Positions 15,312 through 23,566 of a stretch of DNA of 64,000 nt are shown here, one piece after another; positions within the stretch are counted from its first letter, which is position 1, and every line of letters starts with the position of its first letter. The notes beneath the pieces were generated by a model. It was not told the DNA's origin. It made no database searches and saw only the letters and a list, made by a program, of their open reading frames with translations. This DNA is from Fimbriimonadaceae bacterium. GTDB lineage: Bacteria; Armatimonadota; Fimbriimonadia; Fimbriimonadales; Fimbriimonadaceae. Where the stretch lies: positions 186,001 to 250,000 of the forward strand of contig JAHBTD010000003.1 of NCBI GenBank assembly GCA_019638775.1, given 5' to 3'. A program made the translations under genes and the position numbers.

Positions 15312-15803
15312 TCACAGGCTGCCTTTCGTTGAGTTGGGCCCCATCACGCTAACCGATTCTAAGTACCAGTTACTGCCTCTCTTAGTCAAAATAAGCAGCA
15401 CTTGGGCTTGAGACTTCTCGAACAGAGCTTCGCCTATGTACTCCGCCTCAGAGAAAGAACCTCCGGCATCCAATAGATCGGTATAGCTATTGATATCCCC
15501 TTTAATCGAAACCAGCGCCCCAAACTCTTTTTCATAGGCGACAGCAATCTTTTGGGCTTTCTCAAGTACCATCGGATTCGCTGAGTAGGGGTCGGCCATT
15601 GACGCCATCTTCTGCGCATCCCAAGGTTTGGCAATCTTCATCATGATGTCGTTGCCAACGTTATATGCTGAGCTTACGGCAGAGCCTCGATTGTATAAGA
15701 CAAAACCAATGATTCCAATGAAGAGGCAAAACCCGAAGGCTAATGTTCCAACTATGACCCAAATTAGAGTATTATTTCTTGGCTTCACGATCAACTTCCG
15801 CAA
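15312..15803 (-). CDS. Membrane-anchored small protein, tandem family member 3
   Basis: A 163-residue paralogue, closest to member 2 in the anchor (NTLIWVIVGTLAFGFCLFIGIIGFVLYNRG) and to member 4 in the core. The conserved blocks are IMMKIAKPWDAQKMASMADP, FGALVSIKGDINSY, AEYIGEALFEK and TKRGSNWYLESVSVMGP. No catalytic residues can be assigned. Confidence 0.75.
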   Translation of the reverse strand: MRKLIVKPRNNTLIWVIVGTLAFGFCLFIGIIGFVLYNRGSAVSSAYNVGNDIMMKIAKPWDAQKMASMADPYSANPMVLEKAQKIAVAYEKEFGALVSIKGDINSYTDLLDAGGSFSEAEYIGEALFEKSQAQVLLILTKRGSNWYLESVSVMGPNSTKGSL

Positions 15804-15940
15804 AAAACGCTACGTTATCTTAGCCTAAGAAATTTAGAATACAAAATGTTTTCGCTCGTGTATTGCTTGTTCAGGTTCTGAGGGACCGACCAAGTCTTCT
15901 TTAATCAAGCATCATACTGCTTGAGTTGCAACTGCTCTTA

Positions 15941-16399
15941 CTAAGAGCCAGGCGGATTAATCCTGAACGTGTTGAAGTACCAATTGCCATCGCGCTGAAT
16001 CAAAGTCATTCCAATCTTTACTCGTCCCTTTTCGAATTCGGCATCACCTATATACTGGGCGTCGATGTGGGGTCCGTTCATGTCGCTTAGTTTTGAAATG
16101 TCCTTGATCTCACCCTTTACCGACTTTAGAGAACCATAGGTCTTGTCCATAGAGGAGGCAAAGTTTACGCAACCCCCAAGTGCCCACGGTAGAGGAGTTT
16201 TGGGATCTAACAATGAGTACATTTGCAGTCCATCCCAGGGTTGAGCTATTTTGGTCAAAAGCTCATCACCAGCGTTGATCGCGGCTCGTTCTGTGGCGTA
16301 CTCCGGCAATACTAAAAAGCCAATGACACCGCTGATAATGCCAAGCCCAACTGCTATGCCGATACAAACTTGTACAACTGGAGACTTGCCCTGCGACAT
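15941..16399 (-). CDS. Membrane-anchored small protein, tandem family member 4
   Basis: A 152-residue paralogue. The anchor spans about residues 8-30, then come LLTKIAQPWDGLQMYSLLDP, TYGSLKSVKGEIKDISKL, AQYIGDAEFEKG and QRDGNWYFNTFRINPPGS. The block order is the same as in member 3, so the two are the most recent duplicates by eye. The gene lies 31 bases downstream of selD on the same strand. Confidence 0.75.
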   Translation of the reverse strand: MSQGKSPVVQVCIGIAVGLGIISGVIGFLVLPEYATERAAINAGDELLTKIAQPWDGLQMYSLLDPKTPLPWALGGCVNFASSMDKTYGSLKSVKGEIKDISKLSDMNGPHIDAQYIGDAEFEKGRVKIGMTLIQRDGNWYFNTFRINPPGS

Positions 16400-16429
16400 A
16401 CCGTTACCCTAATCGTATGCTAACACAGA

Positions 16430-17422
16430 TTAGCGGATCGATATCGTTGGCTCTGAACTTCTTAAGACCTCTCCAATACAATCGTAACCTTCGATCGGAG
16501 TTTTGCTGAAGAGAGCAAGCCCTCCGCTGGTCTGAGGGTCGCAAACGAGAGCTCGCATCGTGTCGGAGATTTCCGCTTGAAAGTCCAAGGCTTTGCCAAT
16601 AAACTCTGCGTTCTTTCTTGCGCCGCCCGTCGTATGCCCCCGCTCGATCATGCCTATCACGCCAGGCAGGATCGGCAAGGACGCTGAATCAATCTGGATG
16701 TGAACGCTTGAGGCTCGTGCGATATTGTAGAGGTGTCCCGCAAGACCGAAGCCTGTGATATCTGTCGCGCAAGATACACCGGCGGCAGCACCCCTTTCGC
16801 TGGCGTCCTTGTTCAAGGTGGACATCCAGCGGATGGCTTCGTCAAGCTCTTCCTTTGTGCAGTCGTCGGACTTGGCGGCTGTTGTAACGACGCCCGTTCC
16901 AAGCGGTTTGCTTAAATAGATCTTGTCGCCTGGAGAAGCAGTGTCGTTCGTGAACATCTTTTTGGGGTCAACAAGCCCGGTTACGGCCATGCCAAACTTG
17001 GGTTGATCGTCTTCAACGCTGTGCCCACCCATGACAACCGCTCCGGCTTCCACAGTCTTCTCGAATGCGCCGAGAAGAATATCGGCCCATACTTCAGGTG
17101 GGGCGGCGGTGGGGTTGAAGCAAGCGATATTGAGCACCGTTAAGGGCTTGCCTCCCATGGCATAGATGTCGCTCAGGGCGTTCGCCGCCGCAATCGCTCC
17201 GTAGGAATAAGGGTCGTCAACGATGGGAGTAAAGAAGTCGACTGTCTGGACCAGAGCTTGATGTTCAGACAGCGCGAAGACACCCGCATCGTCCCGGGTT
17301 TCAAAACCCACGAGCAGGCCAGGGTGAGTCACGGATGGGAGTCGTCGGAGCACGTCCGACAGTTGGGTCGGGCCCAACTTACTCGCTCAACCGGCGCAAT
17401 TGACCATGTGCGTTAATCGCAT
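16430..17422 (-). CDS. selD: Selenide, water dikinase; probable selenoprotein with in-frame TGA
   Basis: Makes selenophosphate from selenide and ATP for selenocysteine and selenouridine synthesis. A start at the TTG at 17377 would lack the N-terminal catalytic segment. Reading upstream in frame through the TGA at 17387-17389 gives MRLTHMVNCAGUASK, the family active-site motif with Sec at the catalytic Cys position and Lys three residues later, as in C17/K20 of E. coli SelD. The rest is canonical: ETRDDAGV, VQTVDFFTPIVDDPYSYG, GGHSVEDDQPKFGMAVTG, DPQTSGGL. Total is 330 residues counting Sec. The ATG at 17422 has no Shine-Dalgarno; a short upstream ORF may supply ribosomes. No selA, selB or selC lies in the window. 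Confidence 0.9.
17361..17379 (-). promoter_or_regulatory. Candidate bacterial SECIS hairpin of selD
   Basis: Beginning 8 bases after the selD TGA, AGTTGGG-CCCGA-CCCAACT folds into a perfect 7-bp stem with a 5-base loop. The loop is about 15-19 bases from the TGA, at the near edge of what bacterial SECIS elements use. It is within the coding sequence, as expected for bacteria. Confidence 0.6.
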
Positions 17423-17432
17423 CGGGTTGAGT

Positions 17433-17468
17433 TTACTGCTTAATCGGAGTGTCGGGCTTGTAAGACAT
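17433..17468 (-). CDS. Mini-ORF upstream of selD, 11 codons
   Basis: ATG at 17468 reads MSYKPDTPIKQ and stops 10 bases before the selD ATG, in another frame. A GGGAGA lies about 10 bases before its ATG, while selD itself has none, so selD could be reached by reinitiation. It could also be chance. Confidence 0.3.
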   Translation of the reverse strand: MSYKPDTPIKQ

Positions 17469-17469
17469 G

Positions 17470-17510
17470 GCGGCTGTCTCTCCCTTGGCTAACAATGGTG
17501 AGACAGCCGC
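17470..17510 (-). terminator. Strong hairpin between the coiled-coil gene and selD
   Basis: GCGGCTGTCTC (17470-17480) and GAGACAGCCGC (17500-17510) form a perfect 11-bp stem with a 19-base loop. No T-run follows in the direction of transcription, so it may be a Rho-independent-like block, an attenuator of selD or a processing site. Confidence 0.45.
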
Positions 17511-17521
17511 ACTAAGACTTC

Positions 17522-18118
17522 CTACACTCTGGTACGTTCGCGTGTCGTATTGACTAAAGCAACGGGTTCAATCGGGCGGTCAAGCTCAGCTTTGCCACGA
17601 TCAATCGCGGTGACAACCTTGCCGACAACACCCTCAAGTTTGGAGAGCACGTCGTAGGCGTAGTTTTCTGCTCCGCGCCGCACGGCTGCAGCATCTTTGT
17701 CGGCGGAGTTTCGTATCTCTTCGGCCTGCGCCTTTGAAAGCTTTAGTATTTCGCTCTCAGAGACCATACGCTCCTGCTGCTGTCTGCCCTGCTCGATCGC
17801 GCGATCTGCCTCCACGCGCCCTTCGGCGATGATGCGCTCAGCCTCTTTCCGTGCGTCAGCCAAGGCACGTTCAGCCTCACGCCGAGCCACTTCAACCGTT
17901 TGGTCGGCATCGTGCTTGGCGGTGTCGACGATCCTTTCGGACTCGCGAACGCGCGCTACTGCTTGCTTCAGCTCGGTAGGCAGGGAGGCGCGGATCTTGG
18001 CGATCTGCATCTGGATCTCCTCTTGATCGAGGCCCCAGTAAAGTTTCGTGCCCAAGATTTGTTTCGGCCGCTCGACGGCCATATCGTTGAGCTGTTCGAG
18101 CATTCTTAAGATGTCCAC
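17522..18118 (-). CDS. Coiled-coil protein of the MDILRML type
   Basis: A 198-residue soluble protein. The GTG start reads MDILRMLEQLNDM and sits behind GGGGAAC. After a conserved N-terminal block (residues 1-50, with a DQEEIQMQIAKIRASLPTELKQA core), residues about 55-145 form a long Ala/Glu/Arg coiled coil like those of DivIVA or ATP-synthase b subunits. The same N-terminal block is widespread in Firmicutes, Chloroflexi and Armatimonadota as an uncharacterised cytosolic protein. I assign no function. Confidence 0.75.
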   Translation of the reverse strand: MDILRMLEQLNDMAVERPKQILGTKLYWGLDQEEIQMQIAKIRASLPTELKQAVARVRESERIVDTAKHDADQTVEVARREAERALADARKEAERIIAEGRVEADRAIEQGRQQQERMVSESEILKLSKAQAEEIRNSADKDAAAVRRGAENYAYDVLSKLEGVVGKVVTAIDRGKAELDRPIEPVALVNTTRERTRV

Positions 18119-18265
18119 AATAATGTTCCCCAGAAAGCTCCCGTGAGTTCGGTGTTCAGGTTATTTTGCCACCCTAGAGACGAAACCGCGCCAACAATCT
18201 TTCCACCTTGGGACGAAAGCTGTGGAAAACACCAGTACGGACAAGGATGATATCGAGTTGCAGAC

Positions 18266-18880
18266 TCACTGCTCCGAGTCATCCTTCGAATCAGGCTTAC
18301 GCTTTCGTACGCCCCGAAGTTTGAAACAGTTCCGACACCGGGCCTCGTAACTCTCGGTGGCGCCGATAAGAACAATGGGATCGTCAATGTGCGCTGGCTG
18401 CCCGTCAACGATCCGGTAGGTGTGGCTCGCGGGATTGCCGCAATTCACACAGATCGCACGAAGCTTAATGACTTCATCTGCTACGGCGAGCAACTTGGGC
18501 ATCGGGCCAAATGGCTTCCTGCGAAAGTCTTGGTCTAGCCCGGCGCAGACGACGTGCTTCCCCTTGTCGGCAAGTTCGACGCATAGATCAACTATGGAGT
18601 CATCGAAGAACTGTGCCTCTTCGATACAGATGACTTGTGACTCCTGAGCAATCTTGTTCTCAAGTTCGGCAATGGAGGACACGGGGATAGCCTCAAGTTT
18701 GACGCCCATGTGGGTGACGACCATGGATTCGTGATAACGGGCGTCGATGACTGGCTTAAAGACTTGAACCTTCTTTTTGGCGTAGAGTGCCCTGCGAGCC
18801 AAGCGAATCAGCTCTTCGGATTTGCCCGCAAACATGCTTCCGCAAACGACTGTGATCTGGCCTACGGGCTTACTCTTCAT
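18266..18880 (-). CDS. tdk: Thymidine kinase (type II)
   Basis: Phosphorylates thymidine to dTMP in pyrimidine salvage. The 204-residue protein from the ATG at 18880 has the P-loop GSMFAGKS (residues 14-21), the [15 protein letters not shown] Walker B/catalytic Glu segment, the lasso-like [19 protein letters not shown], and structural zinc cysteines CVNC and CRNC. Upstream in-frame codons have no family similarity and overlap the FmdB-type gene. The start overlaps that gene's end by 11 bases, suggesting coupled translation. Confidence 0.96.
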   Translation of the reverse strand: MKSKPVGQITVVCGSMFAGKSEELIRLARRALYAKKKVQVFKPVIDARYHESMVVTHMGVKLEAIPVSSIAELENKIAQESQVICIEEAQFFDDSIVDLCVELADKGKHVVCAGLDQDFRRKPFGPMPKLLAVADEVIKLRAICVNCGNPASHTYRIVDGQPAHIDDPIVLIGATESYEARCRNCFKLRGVRKRKPDSKDDSEQ

Positions 18881-19199
18881 CGTCGAGCTTGCCCTCCATA
18901 TCGGCTTCGAACATCGCCTCAAGGTCTTCCGACATGTCGTCGTCCATGGCCTTGCCCATCTCTTTGGCAAGAGTTCGCATTTGTGAGGGGCTGTCTGGTT
19001 CCCCCATCGTTTCCAGATGGTCGGCGATCTCGTCAACCCGAGCATCCTCCGAACGGCCCCGTATAAAACGGCTCACGAGACGGGCAACGTCACGGCTGTC
19101 GCAGTGGGGACAGGCTTCGTCGTCAGGTTCGGCGGTCATGCCGATCAACGCTTGAAACCGCTTTCCGCAGGCTTGGCATCGGTATTCGTAGATAGGCAT
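18870..19199 (-). CDS. FmdB-family zinc-ribbon protein
   Basis: A 109-residue protein with the N-terminal FmdB/CxxC_CxxC ribbon: [20 protein letters not shown] then CPHCDS. The ribbon is followed by RLVSRF and a long acidic, helical tail. The family is named putative regulatory protein but its role is undefined. A minus-strand TATATT (19211-19216) precedes the ATG by about 11 bases. Confidence 0.9.
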   Translation of the reverse strand: MPIYEYRCQACGKRFQALIGMTAEPDDEACPHCDSRDVARLVSRFIRGRSEDARVDEIADHLETMGEPDSPSQMRTLAKEMGKAMDDDMSEDLEAMFEADMEGKLDDEE

Positions 19200-19210
19200 G
19201 GAGAGAACTC

Positions 19211-19216
19211 AATATA
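19211..19216 (-). promoter_or_regulatory. -10 box for the fmdB-tdk pair
   Basis: TATATT on the minus strand, 11 bases from the ATG at 19199; the -35 is weak. Transcription of rng starts in the opposite direction from the same intergenic region. Confidence 0.4.
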
Positions 19217-19397
19217 CCGCCGAATTCTGGGCCTAAATGAGGATGGAGGTTGACAGGTAGAATGCACACGACTGGCACAAGAAGAGTGCGATTGAGGACT
19301 GTAGCGATTTCGGCCAAAACCAGACCTCTCGTGCTCGGGGAACGATCTCCGCTAAATCCCCTGCCCGCCAAAAACTATAACGAATTTGAGGCATACC

Positions 19398-21227
19398 ATG
19401 CGCAATCAGCGCACCACAAACAAGACAAAGCAAACTGCCCGATCAGGGCGATCTACTCGGCAACCCAGACGAACTCCGGTCGTTCGAACTCCCGCACTCA
19501 ACCCAAAGGTCGAGATCGTTGTCAACTGCACCGATCGTGAAACACGCATCGCGATGCTTGAAGACGGCAACTTGATGGAGTATCGCGTCGAGCGAGAAGA
19601 GCGCGTTGTCGGCTCCATCTTTAAGGGAATCGTACAGAATGTTCTCCCCGGCATGGACGCCGCCTTCGTCGATATCGGCCTGGAGCGAAACGCGTTCCTT
19701 TACGTTGCCGACATTATTCCTGAGGATTTGAGTGACAACTCCCCCGCGTCAATGAAGCGATCTGAGCTTCGACGCCGCAAGATCGCTGACCTTCTCCGAT
19801 CTGGCCAGCAGCTGATGGTTCAGGTCACGAAGGGCCCTCGCGGCACCAAAGGCGCTCGCGTGACAACAAGAATTTCTTTGCCAGGCCGTTACGTTGTGCT
19901 GATGCCCGAGGCTCTGCATGTTGGAGTGAGCCGAAAAATCGAAGACCGGTCCGAGCGAGATCGCCTGAAAAGGGTCGGCGAGAAGATCTGTCCGGAAGGG
20001 TACGGGCTCATCATGCGCACCGAGTGCGAAGGCCGCACTGAGACCGAGCTGAAGCAGGATACTTATTATCTCGTCCAGCTCTGGCAGCAGGTCATGGTGA
20101 ATGCCAAGCGCGTCCATGCTCCAGCATCGGTTCACAAAGATCAGACTTTGCTTTACCGGACCATCCGCGACATGTTTGGCGATGAGATGGACCGGATGGT
20201 GCTGGACGATCCCGACGAGTACGAAAAGGTTCACCTCGTCAGTAGTTTGGTCGCCCCCAACTTGCGCGACAAGATTGATCTCTACGACAAGGACGCTCCC
20301 ATTTTTGATGCCTACGGGATCGAGAATGAGTTAGACAGGCTCCTTCAGCATAAGGTTTGGCTTCGGTCCGGCGCTTACCTCGTTGTCGACGAGATGGAAG
20401 CCCTCACTGCTATTGACATCAACACAGGCAAGCAAGTGGGTTCGACGTCGCTCAACGACACGATCCTCCGCGCAAACCTTGAGGCCGCAGAAGAGGTTTG
20501 CCGTCAACTCCGATTGCGCGACCTCGGTGGCATCATCGTCATCGACTTTATCGACATGGAGTCGGAAGAGGATCGCAAGCGAGTCATTGAGCATTTTAAG
20601 GCCATGCTCGCGAGGGATCGTGCACGAACGCGTGTGGGCCGGATTTCTTCCCTTGGACTAGTTGAGATCACTCGCAAGCGAACAGGCGAATCAGTAACGG
20701 AGTCAACGACCGAAGAGTGTCCGATGTGCATCGGACGCGGTCGTATTCCTTCAAAGGAGACGGTTTCAATCTGGATTGAGCGTGATATGTGGCGCAAGAT
20801 CACCGACCCGGGCAACGCATTCCTTGTCGAATGCCACCCTGCGGTAGTCGAGGCTCTGATCGGCATAGACGGCGAGAACGTTGAAGAGATGGAGCACGAG
20901 ATGCGACGAGGCATTTTCATCCGTGCAAACTTCGACATGGAGTACGAGGAGTACGAAATCACCTCAACGACACTCGATAAGGTTGAGCGGAAGTATATGG
21001 GCTATCGACGGGCGCAGGTGGTCGAATGCAACGTCCGCCGATCCGCCTTTGAAGCCACCAACAAGATCGTGGGTTGGACCGATAACGGGTACTACATCGA
21101 ACTGATGGAAGCCCAGGATTACATCGGTCAGCGGGCCAAGGTCTGTTTGCAGGATATCCGGCGTTCGTTTGCGGTTGCCGACGTCATCCTGCCGGGTGTG
21201 CCGACCCAGAGCCGCAGCATCACTTAG
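19398..21227 (+). CDS. rng: Ribonuclease G/E
   Basis: Endoribonuclease of the RNase E/G family for rRNA maturation and mRNA decay. From the ATG at 19398 (GAGG 7 bases upstream) it is 609 residues: a basic N-terminal extension of about 40 residues, the S1 domain (GSIFKGIVQNVLPGMDAAFVDIG), the catalytic DNase I-like region with the two Mg-binding Asp in TAIDINTGK (about 338) and IIVIDFIDM (about 381), and the zinc-link CPMC (about 441). There is no long C-terminal degradosome scaffold as in E. coli RNase E, so it is RNase G-like in size. The basic extension could bind RNA. Confidence 0.95.
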   Translation: MRNQRTTNKTKQTARSGRSTRQPRRTPVVRTPALNPKVEIVVNCTDRETRIAMLEDGNLMEYRVEREERVVGSIFKGIVQNVLPGMDAAFVDIGLERNAFLYVADIIPEDLSDNSPASMKRSELRRRKIADLLRSGQQLMVQVTKGPRGTKGARVTTRISLPGRYVVLMPEALHVGVSRKIEDRSERDRLKRVGEKICPEGYGLIMRTECEGRTETELKQDTYYLVQLWQQVMVNAKRVHAPASVHKDQTLLYRTIRDMFGDEMDRMVLDDPDEYEKVHLVSSLVAPNLRDKIDLYDKDAPIFDAYGIENELDRLLQHKVWLRSGAYLVVDEMEALTAIDINTGKQVGSTSLNDTILRANLEAAEEVCRQLRLRDLGGIIVIDFIDMESEEDRKRVIEHFKAMLARDRARTRVGRISSLGLVEITRKRTGESVTESTTEECPMCIGRGRIPSKETVSIWIERDMWRKITDPGNAFLVECHPAVVEALIGIDGENVEEMEHEMRRGIFIRANFDMEYEEYEITSTTLDKVERKYMGYRRAQVVECNVRRSAFEATNKIVGWTDNGYYIELMEAQDYIGQRAKVCLQDIRRSFAVADVILPGVPTQSRSIT

Positions 21228-21519
21228 ACAAAGAAAAGGGCCGACACTCCCCAAACCAATCTCTGAAAGAGATTGCCGCGAAGCGTGCCGGCCTGATGTT
21301 GCGTTCACCGCCTCCCCTTGGGGTGAACTCTGCAGTCTGCAGAACATCTTGAGCAGGATTAGCGTATCCCAGGATTTGGCGTTTGCCAACGGTTTGCATG
21401 CAAGTCCGTCAAATAAGTACAAAGATTCTTTGATTGGGGCATCTTTGACCGTCGTGTGACCCTCCCGCTGACCCTATTTAGGACTGTCCTCGAACCCGAA
21501 TCGAGTATCCTTAACCGCG
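21228..21519. other. Non-coding gap with small hairpins
   Basis: About 290 bases between rng and the Doc-like gene. It contains AATCTCT-GAA-AGAGATT (21259-21275), GTTCACC and GGTGAAC arms (about 21302-21328), and CTGCAG twice around one T. I see no ORF with a ribosome site, no tRNA fold and no T-run terminator. Confidence 0.4.
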
Positions 21520-21984
21520 ATGGATTCGATGCACTATCTGACCGTTCAGGACGTTCTGTGGATCAACTACCAAGTCACGAAAAAGGTCCAGACCTTTGCG
21601 TATGCCAAGTTAGAAGAGGCCACTTTTTATCAGTACGGCTACGGCGCATCGAAAAACTTGCGAGGGCAAGCGGCACGATTTATCGAAGGCTTCCTCAAAA
21701 TGGCTCCGCTGGAAGCGGGCAACGAGGCAACCGCATTCATTGGCCTGCTCGCGTTTGTGAGAATGAACGGCCACAACCTGAAGCTATCGGACGCTCAAGG
21801 CGCTGATTGGCTAAAGGCAATCGCATCGGGTCAGACGAAGGCTATAGATGCGCTGGAATCCGCCATTTCCCAATCTACAGACGGGCATCATGGGCTCCAG
21901 CCGGATGCTCATGCCATTTGCGAAGCCATCATCGAAGAGTTTCCGCAAACCATCGCCAGCCTAACCCCCACGAATGTCGTGTGA
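21520..21984 (+). CDS. Doc/Fic-fold protein with degenerate active site
   Basis: A 154-residue protein similar to Doc (death-on-curing) toxins: MHYLTVQDVLWINYQV at the start and FLKMAPLEAGNEATAFIGLLAFVRMNG where Doc has NHPFxDGNKRTAxxxxxxFLxxNG. The Fic motif HPFxxGNxxR is changed to APLEAGNEAT: the catalytic His and the phosphate-binding Arg are lost, while Gly-Asn remain. It is therefore unlikely to transfer nucleotide or phosphate. No Phd-like antitoxin is adjacent. An ATG at 21529 is an alternative start. Confidence 0.75.
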   Translation: MDSMHYLTVQDVLWINYQVTKKVQTFAYAKLEEATFYQYGYGASKNLRGQAARFIEGFLKMAPLEAGNEATAFIGLLAFVRMNGHNLKLSDAQGADWLKAIASGQTKAIDALESAISQSTDGHHGLQPDAHAICEAIIEEFPQTIASLTPTNVV

Positions 21985-22017
21985 TTGCCGATCGCGGTAG
22001 CTGACCGAATTATTTCC

Positions 22018-22092
22018 TGGAGCGGGTGACGAGATTCGAACTCGCAACATCAACCTTGGGAAGGTCGCGCTCTACCATTGAACTACACCCGC
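22018..22092 (-). tRNA. tRNA-Gly(CCC)
   Basis: Minus-strand tRNA with acceptor GCGGGTG/CACCCGC, discriminator T and encoded CCA (plus-strand TGG at 22018-22020). The anticodon loop TTCCCAA gives CCC; the T arm holds GCGAG-TTCGAAT-CTCGT. It reads GGG codons. Confidence 0.96.
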
Positions 22093-22126
22093 TCAGAGTC
22101 TTATTCTATACGATTTGAAGAGTGTC

Positions 22127-22639
22127 TTAGAACCCCGAAAATCCCGAGAACCCGGACGCTGTTCCGGCAAGTTCGTCAAGCGATTCACTGGGTACACGAA
22201 CGTTCTTAAGCCGCCATTGCTTGCCTGGAATAATGAGCCATCGTGTTGTCGTTTCCTTTTCAAACTCCATCTCGACATTTTTGACGGTGAGCGCCATTCC
22301 TGGGAGGCCAAAGCTCACCTTTGCATCAGCGGTGATCAAAGCGCGTTCTCCATTGATGGAAGGCTCTTGATTCGAAAACTCGACGTCAGGCTTCTTTTCT
22401 CGGACGTATCGGGCGATTTGGGACATGTTGACCTGCATGGAGTCATTGACCGTCATCTCTTTGCTCATCAGGTCAACAACGCTGCCAGGGCGGCCTTCCT
22501 TTCCGGCGAGAACAGCCTCTGCTAGAGCGGCACGGATCAACTCTTTGTCGGAGGATTGGGGCGCGAAAACGACGAATCGGAGAAGTAAGACAACAGCTAC
22601 CGTCGAAGCGATCATCCAGAACAGCTTGCTTTTGTTCAT
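22127..22639 (-). CDS. Membrane-anchored small protein (NTF2-like-looking)
   Basis: A 170-residue protein with an N-terminal anchor (LFWMIASTVAVVLLLRFVVF) and a domain that begins ELIRAALAEAVLAGKEGRPGSVVDLMSK, like the first helices of DUF4878/NTF2-like folds, and ends with KQWRLKNVRVP. The tail is Gly/Ser/Phe-rich (SGFSGFSGF). It has the same architecture as the array at 14168-16399 and the pair at 40726-41607, but little sequence identity by eye. It lies 3 bases downstream of ribF, probably in the same transcript. Confidence 0.7.
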   Translation of the reverse strand: MNKSKLFWMIASTVAVVLLLRFVVFAPQSSDKELIRAALAEAVLAGKEGRPGSVVDLMSKEMTVNDSMQVNMSQIARYVREKKPDVEFSNQEPSINGERALITADAKVSFGLPGMALTVKNVEMEFEKETTTRWLIIPGKQWRLKNVRVPSESLDELAGTASGFSGFSGF

Positions 22640-22642
22640 CGA

Positions 22643-23554
22643 TTAACCAGCGATGCGCGCTAATGCCACATCGCTCTCCATCTGTACTTTTAACGCTTCA
22701 ACGGAGTCAAATCGTTCTTCGTTGCGAAGTCTTTTTAGAAACCTAAGCGACATTGATGTTCCGTATAGGCTGGTTCCGGGGAAATCAAGCAAGTAGGCTT
22801 CGATTGTTCGCTGCCCATCGGATTCGATGGTTGGGCGGACGCCGATACCAACGGCAGCACGGAAAACGCCAAAATCGGTTTGGGCTTCGCAGGCATAGAC
22901 GCCATCGCGAGGAACTGCTTGATTGAATGAGCGAGCGAGGTTTGCAGTGGGGTAGCCGATCGTCCGACCTAATCTCTGTCCCGGCACAACCACGCCAAAT
23001 AGCTCGAACGGTCTCCCCAGCCAGCGTCTGGCATGCTCAACCCTCCCATCCAAAATCGCAGCGCGAATCGCACTACTGCTTACCCGCAAACCATCAAGCT
23101 CAAACGGAGGGACAATGGTGGTCTCGATACGCTCCTTGAGCCATTCTGCGGTACCAAGACGCCCGTGCCCAAATGCAAAGTCGTGTCCGACAACTATCGC
23201 GCTCGCTCGCAGCTTATTCACCAAGATTGTCTGATAAAAATCTTCGGCGGAGGTCTGGCTTAGATCGTACGTAAAGGGGAGCATGACGGTGACGGCAACG
23301 CTCAGGCTCTCAAACATTCTCAGATTGGCTGGGATTGAAGCGATGGCAGGTGGGCAACGCTCGGGTGCGAGAACGGCAGCGGGATGTCGGTCAAAGGTAA
23401 CGAGGATCGCGGGCTCTTGGGCTTCGCGGGCGTGGCTCACCGACTGCCGTATGACCGCTTGGTGTCCGAGATGGACCCCATCGAACGTACCCACACAGAC
23501 AAGAGCTTTTGGCCACTCCGCCTGAAGTTGGTCGACACCGAAGTGAACCTGCAT
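22643..23554 (-). CDS. ribF: Bifunctional riboflavin kinase / FAD synthetase
   Basis: Converts riboflavin to FMN and FMN to FAD. The 303-residue protein has the nucleotidyl-transferase domain with GTFDGVHLGHQAV (HxGH at residues 28-31), the ISSS-type motif as RVSSSAIRAAI, and the C-terminal kinase domain with GYPTANL and GVYACEAQ. It is downstream of csrA and a membrane protein, and 3 bases upstream of an anchored small protein. Confidence 0.96.
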   Translation of the reverse strand: MQVHFGVDQLQAEWPKALVCVGTFDGVHLGHQAVIRQSVSHAREAQEPAILVTFDRHPAAVLAPERCPPAIASIPANLRMFESLSVAVTVMLPFTYDLSQTSAEDFYQTILVNKLRASAIVVGHDFAFGHGRLGTAEWLKERIETTIVPPFELDGLRVSSSAIRAAILDGRVEHARRWLGRPFELFGVVVPGQRLGRTIGYPTANLARSFNQAVPRDGVYACEAQTDFGVFRAAVGIGVRPTIESDGQRTIEAYLLDFPGTSLYGTSMSLRFLKRLRNEERFDSVEALKVQMESDVALARIAG

Positions 23555-23566
23555 GCAGGCACGATT

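Noticed and set aside
16430-17377. A shorter selD starting at TTG 17377
   Set aside because: It would lack the catalytic N-terminal motif, which lies upstream in frame across a TGA.
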